A stretch of DNA of 5,676 bases. It comes from CAZOLI01 sp964580675 (GTDB lineage Bacteria > Planctomycetota > MHYJ01 > CAYXQY01). Made by a program: the position numbers and the translations under genes. A model generated the notes under the pieces. That model saw only the letters and a list, made by a program, of their open reading frames with translations. It was not told the DNA's origin and ran no database searches. Where the stretch lies: NCBI GenBank assembly GCA_964580675.1, contig CAZOLI010000103.1, forward strand, positions 1 through 5,676, read 5' to 3'. Positions 5,610-5,676 of this stretch are shown in pieces. How positions within the stretch are numbered: position 1 is the first letter of the stretch; every line of letters begins with the position of its first letter.

Positions 5610-5662
5610 GGGGTGCGGAGGGGCTGGAGGGGCATGGGGGAAGGGGTGCTTGGGGGCAGGGG
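5610..5662 (+). repeat. G-rich tract, strong G-quadruplex candidate
   Basis: Seven runs of four or five G lie at 5610-5613, 5620-5623, 5629-5632, 5636-5640, 5643-5646, 5652-5656 and 5659-5662, with loops of 2 to 6 nt. This satisfies the usual four-run quadruplex pattern several times over. It is the outer end of the right repeat copy; the window ends 14 nt later, so the repeat may continue. Confidence 0.75.
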
Positions 5663-5676
5663 TGATATGTGAGTGG

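Overview
The window is bacterial and looks like part of a surface-glycan (O-antigen, capsule or exopolysaccharide type) locus, followed by a repeat-rich accessory segment. Four genes can be supported with confidence. A fragment of a fifth gene sits at the left edge. None of the start codons has a convincing Shine-Dalgarno sequence at normal spacing, and two leaders are A/T-rich instead. This is compatible with a Bacteroidota or Rhodothermota-like host, but that assignment is weak. No taxonomic marker gene is present.

Left part (1-3114, all + strand): the C-terminal tail of a probable GT4-type glycosyltransferase is followed by a GT2 family glycosyltransferase (222-1127), an HlpA-like/GT-A type sugar transferase (1251-2177) and an FkbM-family SAM-dependent methyltransferase (2329-3114). 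The genes run co-directionally with gaps of about 120-150 nt. They fit a pathway in which sugars are added one by one to a lipid-linked glycan at the cytoplasmic face and one sugar is then O-methylated. Several short poly-C or poly-G tracts (6-7 nt) occur in and between these genes.

Middle (3115-3699): a 585-nt non-coding stretch lies between convergent genes. Positions 3115-3249 hold nothing I recognise. From about 3251 to 3503 there is an imperfect fold-back element built from two tandem pairs of hairpins in opposite orientation; the hairpin stems differ in sequence but stay base-paired, inside conserved flanks. A C-rich block and an AACGC-type array (3616-3706) follow.

Right part (3700-5676): one gene on the minus strand encodes a 537-aa polytopic GT-C fold (ArnT/RgtA-like) glycosyltransferase, in visibly more GC-rich DNA than the left genes. 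It is bracketed by two copies of the same unusual repeat in inverted orientation. Each copy reads, moving outward from the gene, as GCGT-led units of 9 nt, then GCGT-led units of 7 nt, then a G-rich tract. The left copy supplies the last arginine codon and the stop codon of the gene. The right copy starts a few bases upstream of a candidate promoter. The right G-rich tract has seven runs of at least four G and is a strong G-quadruplex candidate.

The GT-C enzyme would act on the periplasmic side, using a polyprenyl-phosphate sugar, and could decorate the same glycan. The repeat bracket and the base-composition shift suggest instead that it may be a separately acquired unit.
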